Below are positions 1 to 11,782 of a stretch of 64,000 bases of DNA, one piece after another; positions within the stretch are counted from its first letter, which is position 1, and each line of letters opens with the position of its first letter. Under the pieces are notes generated by a model. It ran no database searches and was not told the origin of the DNA. It was given only the letters and a program-made list of their open reading frames with translations. Source of the stretch: Aspidiotus rigidus (lineage: Eukaryota > Arthropoda > Insecta > Hemiptera > Diaspididae); the NCBI GenBank assembly GCA_035079385.1, contig JAVHKY010000056.1, positions 7,617,907 through 7,681,906 of the forward strand. The letters run 5' to 3'. The position numbers and the translations under genes are program-made.

Positions 1-512
1 AAGCGATAATTTCGAATTTTCGGAATTGTGATTTGTAGTCAAGTTTTTTTCCTGAATCAGCATGAAATTTGTAATCTGCGTTATATTTCGGTTAGGATAG
101 GACTATTTGGTATCATTTTTAGTCGCCAGTAATTTGTTTCTGATGAAAATTAAGTTTTGCATAGAAAGCGATAATTTCGAATTTTCGAAATTGTGATTTG
201 TAGTCAAGTTTTTTTTGCTGAATCAGCATGAAATTCGTAATTTGCGTTAAATTTCGGTAAGGATAGGACTATTGGGTATCATTTTTAGTCGCCAGTAATT
301 TTTTTCTGATGAAAATTAAGTTTTGCATAGAAAGCGATAATTTCGAATTTTCGAAATTGTGATTCGTAGTCAAGTTTTTTTGCTGAATCAGCATGAACTT
401 TGTAATCTGCGTTGAATTTCGGTTAGAATAGGACTATTGGGTACCATTTATAGTCGCCAGAGATTTTTTTTGTTGAAAATTCATCTTTCACACAGGGCAA
501 TGGTTTTGAATT
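1..512 (+). repeat. Array A, partial unit at the left window edge
   Basis: Three R-type/transition monomers ending just before the marker at 513. The sequence is essentially identical to 1991-2502, so the array continues to the left of the window. Confidence 0.9.
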
Positions 513-2502
513 ATGGAAATTGTGAACTGCTATCGCATTTTTCAGCTGAACCGATGTGAAATTTGTAATCTGCGTTACTTCTCGGTTAGGATAGGCCTAA
601 AGGGTACCATTTTGTGTCGCGAGAGATTATTTTCTCTTGAATATTCAGTTATCACAGGGGGCATTGAATTGGAATTTTATTGCGTGGAACGATCAGCAGA
701 ATTGGAGCTTTGTTATATATGTCGAAGGATACCATTCTCCAATTTCTGTCCATATATATCACCATCTATTTAAATTCAATGAAATCCAGCCTATAACGAT
801 CAGCAGACTGGAAGCGTTGTTATATGTGTAGAAAGATACCATTCTCCAATTTCTGTTGATATCATCATCGATTCAAATTCAATTGAAATTTAGTTTGAAA
901 CAATCAGCAGAATGGGAGCTTTGTTATCTGAATTGGGAGATACCATTCTCCAATTTCAGTTAATATCAACATCTATTTAAATTCAATTGAAATTTAGTTT
1001 GAAACAATCAGCAGAATAGGAGCTTTGTTGAATATGTAGAAAGATACCATTCTCCAATTTCTGTCAATATCACACTCTATCAAAATTCAATTGAAATCCA
1101 GCCTTCAGCGATCAGCAGAATGAGAGCGTTGTTATATGTGTAGGGAGATACCATTCTCCAATTTCTGTTGATATCATTATCTATTTAAATTCAATTGAAA
1201 TGCAGTTTGAAACAATCAGCAGAATGGGAGTTTTGTTATCTGTGTAGAAAGATATCATTCTCCAATTTCTGTTCATATTATCATCTATTTGAATTCAATT
1301 TAAAATTAGTATGAAACAATCAGCAGAATGGGTCCCTTGTTATATGTAAAAAAAGATATCATTCTATAATTTCTGTTCATATCACCATCCATTTAACTTT
1401 CATTGAAATATGCTTTAAATTTCGGTTAAAATAGGCCTATTGGGTACCATATTAAGTTACTAGAGATTATTTTCTGTTTAATATTCAGTTTTCACAGAGG
1501 GCAATATTATCGAATTTTTGGGAATGTGATCGGTTATCGAGTTTTTCCACTGAACCGATATGAAATTTGTGATCGGTGTTACATTCCTAGGATAGGCCTA
1601 TTGGGTACCATTCTTAGTCGCCAGAGATTTTTTTTGTTGAAAATTCAGTTTTCACAGAGCGCGATGATTTTGAATTATGGAGATTGTTATCAGCTATCGC
1701 ATTTTTCAGCTGATCCAATATGAAATTCTTAATCTGCGTTACTTTTCGGTTAGGTTAGGTCTATTGGCTTCCATTTTTAGCAGGCAGAGATTTTTTCCTG
1801 ATATTGGGAATTCAGTTTACACAGAGGGCAACAACTTCGGATTTTGGATTTCGTATTCGGAGTTCGAGTTTTTCAACTGAACTGATATGAAATTCGTAAT
1901 CTGCGTTAAATTTCGGTTAGGATAGGACTATTGGGTATCATTTTTAGTCGCCAGTAATTTTTTTCTGATGAAAATTATGTTTTACATAGAAAGCGATAAT
2001 TTCGAATTTTCGGAATTGTGATTTGTAGTCAAGTTTTTTTCCTGAATCAGCATGAAATTTGTAATCTGCGTTATATTTCGGTTAGGATAGGACTATTTGG
2101 TATCATTTTTAGTCGCCAGTAATTTGTTTCTGATGAAAATTAAGTTTTGCATAGAAAGCGATAATTTCGAATTTTCGAAATTGTGATTTGTAGTCAAGTT
2201 TTTTTTGCTGAATCAGCATGAAATTCGTAATTTGCGTTAAATTTCGGTAAGGATAGGACTATTGGGTATCATTTTTAGTCGCCAGTAATTTTTTTCTGAT
2301 GAAAATTAAGTTTTGCATAGAAAGCGATAATTTCGAATTTTCGAAATTGTGATTCGTAGTCAAGTTTTTTTGCTGAATCAGCATGAACTTTGTAATCTGC
2401 GTTGAATTTCGGTTAGAATAGGACTATTGGGTACCATTTATAGTCGCCAGAGATTTTTTTTGTTGAAAATTCATCTTTCACACAGGGCAATGGTTTTGAA
2501 TT
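513..2502 (+). repeat. Array A unit 1 (1990 bp, three R monomers)
   Basis: It carries the long 'catatatatcacc' form near 748 and the rare 'gatattgggaattc' variant near 1803, the latter shared only with the unit at 32400. It is nearly identical to the start of the next unit, which suggests a recent local duplication. Confidence 0.9.
691..1402 (+). repeat. Reference block of seven 104-bp monomers inside one array-A unit
   Basis: The motif (a/g)atcagcag recurs at 691, 798, 902, 1006, 1110, 1214 and 1318. The spacing is 107 then 104 bp throughout. Each monomer reads roughly 'cagcagaatgggagctttg', then 'gataccattctccaatttc', then 'ctatttaaattcaattgaa'. One of the seven, near 935-965, carries an imperfect hairpin (gaattggg..aga / tctccaattt). 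The block returns to the 164-bp family at about 1395-1403. The family has no obvious sequence similarity to the 164-bp monomer apart from AT-rich stretches at the junctions. Confidence 0.9.
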
Positions 2503-2690
2503 ATGGAAATTGTGAACTGCTATCGCATTTTTCAGCTGAACCGATGTGAAATTTGTAATCTGCGTTACTTCTCGGTTAGGATAGGCCTAAAGGGTACCAT
2601 TTTGTGTCGCGAGAGATTATTTTCTCTTGAATATTCAGTTATCACAGGGGGCATTGAATTGGAATTTTATTGCGTGGAACGATCAGCAGA
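1403..2690 (+). repeat. Reference block of 164-bp monomers inside one array-A unit
   Basis: Successive monomers, measured at 'tgaaa', start at 1403, 1561, 1721, 1888, 2053, 2219, 2384 and 2547, giving spacings of 158-167 bp. The monomers are clearly diverged from each other (for example 'ggtaccattttaagtta' against 'ggtatcatttttagtcgcc'), while the same slot in the next unit is nearly identical. That is the defining pattern of a higher-order repeat. The last monomer is cut short near 690/2680, where the 104-bp family begins. Confidence 0.9.
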
Positions 2691-4327
2691 ATTGGAGCTT
2701 TGTTATATATGTCGAAGGATACCATTCTCCAATTTCTGTCCATATATATCACCATCTATTTAAATTCAATGAAATCCAGCCTATAACGATCAGCAGACTG
2801 GAAGCGTTGTTATATGTGTAGAAAGATACCATTCTCCAATTTCTGTTGATATCATCATCGATTCAAATTCAATTGAAATTTAGTTTGAAACAATCAGCAG
2901 AATGGGAGCTTTGTTATCTGAATTGGGAGATACCATTCTCCAATTTCAGTTAATATCAACATCTATTTAAATTCAATTGAAATTTAGTTTGAAACAATCA
3001 GCAGAATAGGAGCTTTGTTGAATATGTAGAAAGATACCATTCTCCAATTTCTGTCAATATCACACTCTATCAAAATTCAATTGAAATCCAGCCTTCAGCG
3101 ATCAGCAGAATGAGAGCGTTGTTATATGTGTAGGGAGATACCATTCTCCAATTTCTGTTGATATCATTATCTATTTAAATTCAATTGAAATGCAGTTTGA
3201 AACAATCAGCAGAATGGGAGTTTTGTTATCTGTGTAGAAAGATATCATTCTCCAATTTCTGTTCATATTATCATCTATTTGAATTCAATTTAAAATTAGT
3301 ATGAAACAATCAGCAGAATGGGTCCCTTGTTATATGTAAAAAAAGATATCATTCTATAATTTCTGTTCATATCACCATCCATTTAACTTTCATTGAAATA
3401 TGCTTTAAATTTCGGTTAAAATAGGCCTATTGGGTACCATTTTAAGTTACTAGAGATTATTTTCTGTTTAATATTCAGTTTTCACATAGGGCAATATTAT
3501 CGAATTTTTGGGAATGTGATCGGTTATCGAGTTTTTCCACTGAACCGATATGAAATTTGTGATCGGTGTTACATTCCTAGGATAGGCCTATTGGGTACCA
3601 TTCTTAGTCGCCAGAGATTTTTTTTGTTGAAAATTCAGTTTTCACAGAGCGCGATGATTTTGAATTATGGAGATTGTTATCAGCTATCGCATTTTTCAGC
3701 TGATCCGATATGAAATTCTTAATCTGCGTTACTTTTCGGTTAGGTTAGGTCTATTGGCTTCCATTTTTAGCAGGCAGAGATTTTTTCCTGATATTGAGAA
3801 TTCAGTTTACACAGAGGGCAACAACTTCGCATTTTGGATTTCGTATTCGGAGTTCGAGTTTTTCAACTGAACTGATATGAAATTCGTAATCTGCGTTAAA
3901 TTTCGGTTAGGATAGGACTATTGGGTATCATTTTTAGTCGCCAGTAATTTGTTTCTGATGAAAATTAAGTTTTGCATAGAAAGCGATAATTTCGAATTTT
4001 CGAAATTGTGATTTGTAGTCAAGTTTTTTTTGCTGAATCAGCATGAAATTCGTAATTTGCGTTAAATTTCGGTAAGGATAGGACTATTGGGTATCATTTT
4101 TAGTCGCCAGTAATTTTTTTCTGATGAAAATTAAGTTTTGCATAGAAAGCGATAATTTCGAATTTTCGAAATTGTGATTCGTAGTCAAGTTTTTTTGCTG
4201 AATCAGCATGAACTTTGTAATCTGCGTTGAATTTCGGTTAGAATAGGACTATTGGGTACCATTTATAGTCGCCAGAGATTTTTTTTGTTGAAAATTCATC
4301 TTTCACACAGGGCAATGGTTTTGAATT
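2503..4327 (+). repeat. Array A unit 2 (1825 bp, two R monomers)
   Basis: It has the long 'catatatatcacc' form and 'gatattgagaattc'. It lacks one 165-bp R monomer compared with unit 1. Confidence 0.9.
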
Positions 4328-6313
4328 ATGGAAATTGTGATCTGCTATCGCATTTTTCAGCTGAACCGATGTGAAATTTGTAATCTGCGTTACTTCTCGG
4401 TTAGGATAGGCCTAAAGGGTACCATTTTGTGTCGCGAGAGATTATTTTCTCTTGAATATTCAGTTATCACAGGGGGCATTGAATTGGAATTTTATTGCGT
4501 GGAACGATCAGCAGAATTGGAGCTTTGTTATATATGTCGAAGGATACCATTCTCCAATTTCTGTCCATATCACCATCTATTTAAATTCAATGAAATCCAG
4601 CCTATAACGATCAGCAGACTGGAAGCGTTGTTATATGTGTAGAAAGATACCATTCTCCAATTTCTGTTGATATCATCATCGATTCAAATTCAATTGAAAT
4701 TTAGTTTGAAACAATCAGCAGAATGGGAGCTTTGTTATCTGAATTGGGAGATACCATTCTCCAATTTCAGTTAATATCAACATCTATTTAAATTCAATTG
4801 AAATTTAGTTTGAAACAATCAGCAGAATAGGAGCTTTGTTGAATGTGTAGAAAGATACCATTCTCCAATTTCTGTCCATATCACACTCTATCAAAATTCA
4901 ATTGAAATCCAGCCTTCAGCGATCAGCAGAATGAGAGCGTTGTTATATGTGTAGGGAGATACCATTCTCCAATTTCTGTTGATATCATTATCTATTTAAA
5001 TTCAATTGAAAGTCAGTTTGAAACAATCAGCAGAATGGGAGTTTTGTTATCTGTGTAGAAAGATATCATTCTCCAATTTCTGTTCATATTATCATCTATT
5101 TGAATTCAATTTAAAATTAGTATGAAACAATCAGCAGAATGGGTCCCTTGTTATATGTAAAAAAAGATATCATTCTATAATTTAGGTTCATATCACCATC
5201 CATTTAACTTTCATTGAAATATGCTTTAAATTTCGGTTAAAATAGGCCTATTGGGTACCATTTTAAGTTACTAGAGATTATTTTCTGTTTAATATTCAGT
5301 TTTCACATAGGGCAATATTATCGAATTTTTGGGAATGTGATCGGTTATCGAGTTTTTCCACTGAACCGATATGAAATTTGTGATCGGTGTTACATTCCTA
5401 GGATAGGCCTATTGGGTACCATTCTTAGTCGCCAGAGATTTTTTTTGTTGAAAATTCAGTTTTCACAGAGCGCGATGATTTTGAATTATGGAGATTGTTA
5501 TCAGCTATCGCATTTTTCAGCTGATCCGATATGAAATTCTTAATCTGCGTTACTTTTCGGTTAGGTTAGGTCTATTGGCTTCCATTTTTAGCAGGCAGAG
5601 ATTTTTTCCTGATATTGAGAATTTAGTTTACACAGAGGGCAACAACTTCGCATTTTGGATTTCGTATTCGGAGTTCGAGTTTTTCAACTGAACTGATATG
5701 AAATTCGTAATCTGCGTTAAATTTCGGTTAGGATAGGACTATTGGGTATCATTTTTAGTCGCCAGTAATTTGTTTCTGATGAAAATTAAGTTTTGCATAG
5801 AAAGCGATAATTTCGAATTTTCGAAATTGTGATTTGTAGTCAAGTTTTTTTTGCTGAATCAGCATGAAATTCGTAATTTGCGTTAAATTTCGGTTAGGAT
5901 AGGACTATTGGGTATCATTTTTAGTCGCCAGTAATTTTTTTCTGATGAAAATTAAGTTTTGCATAGAAAGCGATAATTTCGAATTTTCGAAATTGTGATT
6001 TGTAGTCAAGTTTTTTTTGCTGAATCAGCATGAAATTCGTAATTTGCGTTAAATTTCGGTTAGGATAGGACTATTGGGTATCATTTTTAGTCGCCAGTAA
6101 TTTTTTTCTGATGAAAATTAAGTTTTGCATAGAAAGCGATAATTTCGAATTTTCGAAATTGTGATTCGTAGTCAAGTTTTTTTGCTGAATCAGCATGAAC
6201 TTTGTAATCTGCGTTGAATTTCGGTTAGAATAGGACTATTGGGTACCATTTATAGTCGCCAGAGATTTTTTTGTTGAAAATTCATCTTTCACACAGGGCA
6301 ATGGTTTTGAATT
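4328..6313 (+). repeat. Array A unit 3 (1986 bp, three R monomers)
   Basis: Short 'catatcacc' form and the 'gagaatttagtttac' variant near 5622, which is also found in the units at 9796, 16078, 22257 and 36213. Confidence 0.9.
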
Positions 6314-7970
6314 ATGGAAATTGTGATCTGCTATCGCATTTTTCAGCTGAACCGATGTGAAATTTGTAATCTGCGTTACTTCTCGGTTAGGATAGGCCTA
6401 AAGGGTACCATTTTGTGTCGCGAGAGATTATTTTCTCTTGAATATTCAGTTATCACAGGGGGCATTGAATTGGAATTTTATTGCGTGGAACGATCAGCAG
6501 AATTGGAGCTTTGTTATATATGTTGAAGGATACCATTCTCCAATTTCTGTCCATATCACCATCTATTTAAATTCAATGAAATCCAGCCTATAACGATCAG
6601 CAGACTGGAAGCGTTGTTATATGTGTAGAAAGATACCATTCTCCAATTTCTGTTGATATCATCATCGATTCAAATTCAATTGAAATTTAGTTTGAAACAA
6701 TCAGCAGAATGGGAGCTTTGTTATCTGAATTGGGAGATACCATTCTCCAATTTCAGTTAATATCAACATCTATTTAAATTCAATTGAAATTTAGTTTGAA
6801 ACAATCAGCAGAATAGGAGCTTTGTTGAATGTGTAGAAAGATACCATTCTCCAATTTCTGTCCATATCACACTCTATCAAAATTCAATTGAAAGCCAGCC
6901 TTCAGCGATCAGCAGAATGAGAGCGTTGTTATATGTGTAGGGAGATACCATTCTCCAATTTCTGTTGATATCATTATCTATTTAAATTCAATTGAAAGTC
7001 AGTTTGAAACAATCAGCAGAATGGGAGTTTTGTTATCTGTGTAGAAAGATATCATTCTCCAATTTCTGTTCATATTATCATCTATTTGAATTCAATTTAA
7101 AATTAGTATGAAACAATCAGCAGAATGGGTCCCTTGTTATATGTAAAAAAAGATATCATTCTATAATTTCTGTTCATATCACCATCCATTTAACTTTCAT
7201 TGAAATATGCTTTAAATTTCGGTTAAAATAGGCCTATTGGGTACCATTTTAAGTTACTAGAGATTATTTTCTGTTTAATATTCAGTTTTCACATAGGGCA
7301 ATATTATCGAATTTTTGGGAATGTGATCGGTTATCGAGTTTTTCCACTGAACCGATATGAAATTTGTGATCGGTGTTACATTCCTAGGATAGGCCTATTG
7401 GGTACCATTCTTAGTCGCCAGAGATTTTTTTTGTTGAAAATTCAGTTTTCACAGAGCGCGATGATTTTGAATTATGGAGATTGTTATCAGCTATCGCATT
7501 TTTCAGCTGATCCGATATGAAATTCTTAATCTGCGTTACTTTTCGGTTAGGTTAGGTCTATTGGCTTCCATTTTTAGCAGGCAGAGATTTTTTCCTGATA
7601 TTGAGAATTCAGTTTATACACAGAGGGCAACAACTTCGCATTTTGGATTTCGTATTCGGAGTTCGAGTTTTTCAACTGAACTGATATGAAATTCGTAATC
7701 TGCGTTAAATTTCGGTTAGGATAGGACTATTGGGTATCATTTTTAGTCGCCAGTAATTTGTTTCTGATGAAAATTAAGTTTTGCATAGAAAGCGATAATT
7801 TCGAATTTTGGAAATTGTGATTCGTAGTCAAGTTTTTTTGCTGAATCAGCATGAACTTTGTAATCTGCGTTGAATTTCGGTTAGAATAGGACTATTGGGT
7901 ACCATTTATAGACGCCAGAGATTTTTTTTGTTGAAAATTCATCTTTCACACAGGGCAATGGTTTTGAATT
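6314..7970 (+). repeat. Array A unit 4 (1657 bp, one R monomer; shortest unit)
   Basis: A single R monomer remains. A TA insertion ('gtttatacacag') near 7612 is shared only with the unit at 38034. Confidence 0.9.
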
Positions 7971-9795
7971 ATGGAAATTGTGAACTGCTATCGCATTTTT
8001 CAGCTGAACCGATGTGAAATTTGTAATCTGCGTTACTTCTCGGTTAGGATAGGCCTAAAGGGTACCATTTTGTGTCGCGAGAGATTATTTTCTCTTGAAT
8101 ATTCAGTTATCACAGGGGGCATTGAATTGGAATTTTATTGCGTGGAACGATCAGCAGAATTGGAGCTTTGTTATATATGTCGAAGGATACCATTCTCCAA
8201 TTTCTGTCCATATATATCACCATCTATTTAAATTCAATGAAATCCAGCCTATAACGATCAGCAGACTGGAAGCGTTGTTATATGTGTAGAAAGATACCAT
8301 TCTCCAATTTCTGTTGATATCATCATCGATTCAAATTCAATTGAAATTTAGTTTGAAACAATCAGCAGAATGGGAGCTTTGTTATCTGAATTGGGAGATA
8401 CCATTCTCCAATTTCAGTTAATATCAACATCTATTTAAATTCAATTGAAATTTAGTTTGAAACAATCAGCAGAATAGGAGCTTTGTTGAATATGTAGAAA
8501 GATACCATTCTCCAATTTCTGTCAATATCACACTCTATCAAAATTCAATTGAAATCCAGCCTTCAGCGATCAGCAGAATGAGAGCGTTGTTATATGTGTA
8601 GGGAGATACCATTCTCCAATTTCTGTTGATATCATTATCTATTTAAATTCAATTGAAAGTCAGTTTGAAACAATCAGCAGAATGGGAGTTTTGTTATCTG
8701 TGTAGAAAGATATCATTCTCCAATTTCTGTTCATATTATCATCAATTTGAATTCAATTTAAAATTAGTATGAAACAATCAGCAGAATGGGTCCCTTGTTA
8801 TATGTAAAGAAAGATATCATTCTATAATTTCTGTTCATATCACCATCCATTTAACTTTCATTGAAATATGCTTTAAATTTCGGTTAAAATAGGCCTATTG
8901 GGTACCATTTTAAGTTACTAGAGATTATGTTCTGTTTAATATTCAGTTTTCACATAGGGCAATATTATCGAATTTTTGGGAATGTGATCGGTTATCGAGT
9001 TTTTCCACTGAACCGATATGAAATTTGTGATCGGTGTTACATTCCTAGGATAGGCCTATTGGGTACCATTCTTAGTCGCCAGAGATTTTTTTTGTTGAAA
9101 ATTCAGTTTTCACAGAGCGCGATGATTTTGAATTATGGAGATTGTTATCAGCTATCGCATTTTTCAGCTGATCCGATATGAAATTCTTAATCTGCGTTAC
9201 TTTTCGGTTAGGTTAGGTCTATTGGCTTCCATTTTTAGCAGGCAGAGATTTTTTCCTGATATTGAGAATTCAGTTTACACAGAGGGCAACAACTTCGCAT
9301 TTTGGATTTCGTATTCGGAGTTCGAGTTTTTCAACTGAACTGATATGAAATTCGTAATCTGCGTTAAATTTCGGTTAGGATAGGACTATTGGGTATCATT
9401 TTTAGTCGCCAGTAATTTGTTTCTGATGAAAATTAAGTTTTGCATAGAAAGCGATAATTTCGAATTTTCGAAATTGTGATTTGTAGTCAAGTTTTTTTTG
9501 CTGAATCAGCATGAAATTCGTAATTTGCGTTAAATTTCGGTTAGGATAGGACTATTGGGTATCATTTTTAGTCGCCAGTAATTTGTTTCTGATGAAAATT
9601 AAGTTTTGCATAGAAAGCGATAATTTCGAATTTTCGAAATTGTGATTCGTAGTCAAGTTTTTTTGCTGAATCAGCGTGAACTTTGTAATCTGCGTTGAAT
9701 TTCGGTTAGAATAGGACTATTGGGTACCATTTATAGTCGCCAGAGATTTTTTTTGTTGAAAATTCATCTTTCACACAGGGCAATGGTTTTGAATT
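7971..9795 (+). repeat. Array A unit 5 (1825 bp, two R monomers)
   Basis: A private base change 'gagattatgttctg' near 8921 is shared only with the unit at 34388. The unit also has the long 'catatatatcacc' form. Confidence 0.9.
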
Positions 9796-11782
9796 ATGGA
9801 AATTGTGATCTGCTATCGCATTTTTCAGCTGAACCGATGTGAAATTTGTAATCTGCGTTACTTCTCGGTTAGGATAGGCCTAAAGGGTACCATTTTGTGT
9901 CGCGAGAGATTATTTTCTCTTGAATATTCAGTTATCACAGGGGGCATTGAATTGGAATTTTATTGCGTGGAACGATCAGCAGAATTGGAACTTTGTTATA
10001 TATGTTGAAGGATACCATTCTCCAATTTCTGTCCATATCACCATCTATTTAAATTCAATGAAATCCAGCCTATAACGATCAGCAGACTGGAAGCGTTGTT
10101 ATATGTGTAGAAAGATACCATTCTCCAATTTCTGTTGATATCATCATCGATTCAAATTCAATTGAAATTTAGTTTGAAACAATCAGCAGAATGGGAGCTT
10201 TGTTATCTGAATTGGGAGATACCATTCTCCAATTTCAGTTAATATCAACATCTATTTAAATTCAATTGAAATTTAGTTTGAAACAATCAGCAGAATAGGA
10301 GCTTTGTTGAATGTGTAGAAAGATACCATTCTCCAATTTCTGTCCATATCACACTCTATCAAAATTCAATTGAAATCCAGCCTTCAGCGATCAGCAGAAT
10401 GAGAGCGTTGTTATATGTGTAGGGAGATACCATTCTCCAATTTCTGTTGATATCATTATCTATTTAAATTCAATTGAAAGTCAGTTTGAAACAATCAGCA
10501 GAATGGGAGTTTTGTTATCTGTGTAGAAAGATATCATTCTCCAATTTCTGTTCATATTATCATCTATTTGAATTCAATTTAAAATTAGTATGAAACAATC
10601 AGCAGAATGGGTCCCTTGTTATATGTAAAAAAAGATATCATTCTATAATTTCTGTTCATATCACCATCCATTTAACTTTCATTGAAATATGCTTTAAATT
10701 TCGGTTAAAATAGGCCTATTGGGTACCATTTTAAGTTACTAGAGATTATTTTCTGTTTAATATTCAGTTTTCACATAGGGCAATATTATCGAATTTTTGG
10801 GAATGTGATCGGTTATCGAGTTTTTCCACTGAACCGATATGAAATTTGTGATCGGTGTTACATTCCTAGGATAGGCCTATTGGGTACCATTCTTAGTCGC
10901 CAGAGATTTTTTTTGTTGAAAATTCAGTTTTCACAGAGCGCGATGATTTTGAATTATGGAGATTGTTATCAGCTATCGCATTTTTCAGCTGATCCGATAT
11001 GAAATTCTTAATCTGCGTTACTTTTCGGTTAGGTTAGGTCTATTGGCTTCCATTTTTAGCAGGCAGAGATTTTTTCCTGATATTGAGAATTTAGTTTACA
11101 CAGAGGGCAACAACTTCGCATTTTGGATTTCGTATTCGGAGTTCGAGTTTTTCAACTGAACTGATATGAAATTCGTAATCTGCGTTAAATTTCGGTTAGG
11201 ATAGGACTATTGGGTATCATTTTTAGTCGCCAGTAATTTGTTTCTGATGAAAATTAAGTTTTGCATAGAAAGCGATAATTTCGAATTTTCGAAATTGTGA
11301 TTTGTAGTCAAGTTTTTTTTGCTGAATCAGCATGAAATTCGTAATTTGCGTTAAATTTCGGTTAGGATAGGACTATTGGGTATCATTTTTAGTCGCCAGT
11401 AATTTTTTTCTGATGAAAATTAAGTTTTGCATAGAAAGCGATAATTTCGAATTTTCGAAATTGTGATTTGTAGTCAAGTTTTTTTTGCTGAATCAGCATG
11501 AAATTCGTAATTTGCGTTAAATTTCGGTTAGGATAGGACTATTGGGTATCATTTTTAGTCGCCAGTAATTTTTTTCTGATGAAAATTAAGTTTTGCATAG
11601 AAAGCGATAATTTCGAATTTTGGAAATTGTGATTCGTAGTCAAGTTTTTTTGCTGAATCAGCATGAACTTTGTAATCTGCGTTGAATTTCGGTTAGAATA
11701 GGACTATTGGGTACCATTTATAGTCGCCAGAGATTTTTTTTGTTGAAAATTCATCTTTCACACAGGGCAATGGTTTTGAATT
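9796..11782 (+). repeat. Array A unit 6 (1987 bp, three R monomers; super-repeat type 1)
   Basis: Carries 'gagaatttagtttac'. First member of the first 6.28-kb super-repeat. Confidence 0.9.

Noticed and set aside
513..827. Recurrent 60-104 codon open frames in every satellite unit (for example 513-773, 4328-4642, 1526-1723) as possible small genes
   Set aside because: They follow the HOR period, start and stop differently with single-base changes or a 4-bp TATA indel, overlap each other in different frames, and show no domain or coding-type constraint.
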